Shown here piece after piece: positions 5,671-7,043 of a stretch of 7,043 nt of DNA. The translations under genes were made by a program, and so were the position numbers. This DNA is from Actinomycetota bacterium (GTDB lineage Bacteria > Actinomycetota > Thermoleophilia > Gaiellales > Gaiellaceae): assembly GCA_013694685.1 (NCBI GenBank), contig JACDBY010000360.1, positions 1-7,043 of the forward strand. Reading direction: 5' to 3'. Positions within the stretch are counted from its first letter, which is position 1. Each line of letters begins with the position of its first letter. A model generated the notes under the pieces. The model saw nothing but the letters and a program-made list of their open reading frames with translations, was not told the origin of the DNA and ran no database searches.

Positions 5671-7043
5671 GTGAGCGTCTCGAAGAAGGTCGAGCAGCTC
5701 GGTGGTGTCATCATCCGCTTCGCGGGTGACTCGGGTGACGGGATGCAGCTCACCGGCGACCGGTTCACGAGCGAGACGGCGACGCTGGGGAACGACCTGG
5801 CGACCTTCCCCGACTTCCCTGCCGAGATCCGGGCGCCGGCCGGCTCGCTGCCCGGCGTCTCGGGCTTCCAGGTGCACTTCGCCGACCACGACATCCTGAC
5901 GGCGGGTGACCGTCCGGACGTCCTCGTCGCCATGAATCCCGCGGCGCTCCGAACGAATCTCGGTGACCTCCCGAAGGGTGGCACCCTGATCGTCGACGCG
6001 GACGCGTTCGGTGACCGCACGCTGAAGAAGGCCGGCTACGCGTCGAACCCGATCGAGGACGGCTCGCTGGCCGACTACCACGTGCACGAGGTGGCGCTCA
6101 CGTCGATGACCGTCGGGGCGCTGAAGGGCGTGGAGGGAATCACGCCGCGCGAGGCGGAGCGCTCGAAGAACTTCTTTGCGCTCGGGCTGATGTCGTGGCT
6201 CTACCACCGCCCCACGGAGGGCACGCTCGGATTCATCGAGCGCAAGTTCGGGAAGCGCCCCGAGATCGCCGAGGCCAACACGAAGGCGTTCCGGGCAGGC
6301 TGGAACTACGGCGAGACGTCCGAGGACTTCGCCGTCTCGTACGAGGTCGCGCCCGCCCGTCTCGCCCCCGGCACCTACCGGCAGATCACCGGGAACAGCG
6401 CGCTCTCGTACGGTCTCATCGCCGCGGCGCAGCTCTCCGGTCTCGACCTCTTCCTCGGTGCGTATCCGATCACGCCTGCCTCGTCGATCCTCGAGGAGCT
6501 CGCCGGGAAGAAGGAGTTCGGCGTCCTGACCTTTCAGGCGGAGGACGAGATCGCCGCCGTTGGCGCCGCGCTCGGGGCGAGCTTCGGCGGGGCGCTCGGC
6601 GTCACCGCCTCGGCCGGGCCGGGCGTCGTGCTCAAGGCCGAGACCGTCGGTCTCGCGATCGCGCTCGAGCTACCGCTCATCGTGCTCGACATCCAGCGCG
6701 CCGGGCCGTCGACCGGCATGCCGACGAAGCCCGAGCAGGCCGATCTCCTGATGGTGCTCTTCGGTCGCAACGGCGAGAGCCCCGTCCCGGTCGTCGCCGC
6801 CTCGAGCCCCTCGCAGTGCTTCGATGCGGCGATCGAGGCCGTTCGCCTCGCGGTGAAGTACCGCACGCCCGTGTATCTCCTCTCCGACGCGTATCTCGCG
6901 AACGGCTCGGAGCCGTGGCTCGTCCCGGACATCGCCTCGTTGCCGTCGTTGACAACGACGTTCGCCGAGGCGGGAGAGGGGCCGTTCGAGCCGTATCGCC
7001 GCGACCCGGTGACGCTCGCGCGTCCGTGGGCGATTCCCGGCAC
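5671..7043 (+). CDS. korA: 2-oxoacid:ferredoxin oxidoreductase, fused gamma/alpha subunit KorA (3' end missing)
   Basis: KorA with KorB forms a thiamine-diphosphate, iron-sulfur enzyme. It oxidatively decarboxylates 2-oxoglutarate to succinyl-CoA and passes electrons to ferredoxin, in the cytoplasm. The frame is open for 457 residues to the window edge; full-length relatives have about 600-650. Residues about 12-190 are the gamma domain, starting IIRFAGDSGDGMQLTG. The alpha (pyrimidine-binding) domain starts near GNSALSYG (241-248). It includes GAYPITPASSILEEL (263-277), FQAEDEIAAVGAALGASFGG (288-307) and the CoA-contacting GPSTGMPTKPEQ (345-356). The N-terminal gamma plus alpha fusion is the form found in actinobacterial KorAB. 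The GTG at 5671 is preferred because the gamma motif begins soon after and a -10 box precedes it. korB is expected downstream, outside the window. A closely related 2-oxoacid specificity cannot be excluded. Confidence 0.95.
   Translation, partial: MSVSKKVEQLGGVIIRFAGDSGDGMQLTGDRFTSETATLGNDLATFPDFPAEIRAPAGSLPGVSGFQVHFADHDILTAGDRPDVLVAMNPAALRTNLGDLPKGGTLIVDADAFGDRTLKKAGYASNPIEDGSLADYHVHEVALTSMTVGALKGVEGITPREAERSKNFFALGLMSWLYHRPTEGTLGFIERKFGKRPEIAEANTKAFRAGWNYGETSEDFAVSYEVAPARLAPGTYRQITGNSALSYGLIAAAQLSGLDLFLGAYPITPASSILEELAGKKEFGVLTFQAEDEIAAVGAALGASFGGALGVTASAGPGVVLKAETVGLAIALELPLIVLDIQRAGPSTGMPTKPEQADLLMVLFGRNGESPVPVVAASSPSQCFDAAIEAVRLAVKYRTPVYLLSDAYLANGSEPWLVPDIASLPSLTTTFAEAGEGPFEPYRRDPVTLARPWAIPG

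Noticed and set aside
5338..6207. Minus-strand open frame of 289 codons opposite the 5' half of korA and the small gene
   Set aside because: It overlaps the unmistakable gamma domain of KorA. Its composition is that of a shadow frame and no family signature is seen.

Overview
The window is high-GC DNA with strong G/C preference at third codon positions, GTG starts, promoter-to-start spacings typical of leaderless transcripts, and an F420-type (deazaflavin) nitroreductase. Together these suggest an actinobacterium. A deep-branching, Thermoleophilia/Gaiellales-like lineage is my guess, not something the sequence proves.

Layout. (1) Positions 1-943 hold the 3' part of a family 2 glycosyltransferase with two C-terminal membrane helices; its first codons lie outside the window. 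(2) Positions 944-2579 are gene-poor. Their only convincing gene is a small deazaflavin (F420)-dependent nitroreductase-family oxidoreductase (1284-1772). It is bracketed by two diverged copies of one long direct repeat (about 1041-1253 and 1869-2117) that do not look protein-coding. A coding-like gene remnant sits at 2387-2575 on the minus strand. (3) A minus-strand SH3b-NlpC/P60 peptidase (2580-3134) is divergent from (4) a plus-strand pair: a UDP-glucuronate decarboxylase (3257-4195) overlapping by 8 bases a secreted clan-A glycoside hydrolase (4188-5348). (5) A small 82-residue protein of unknown function (5378-5626) ends in a perfect hairpin whose loop is its own stop codon. (6) The 5' end of korA, encoding the fused gamma/alpha subunit of a 2-oxoacid:ferredoxin oxidoreductase, starts at 5671 and runs off the end.

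How the genes fit together. The glycosyltransferase, UDP-xylose synthase and exported glycosidase are all surface-polysaccharide functions, and the NlpC/P60 enzyme acts on peptidoglycan peptides. The nitroreductase-plus-repeat block looks like accessory DNA lying between these envelope genes. korA begins an unrelated central-carbon module, and its korB partner is expected just beyond the right edge. No complete new system could be demonstrated. The most unexplained structure is the repeat pair around the nitroreductase, followed by the stop-codon hairpin at 5614-5637.
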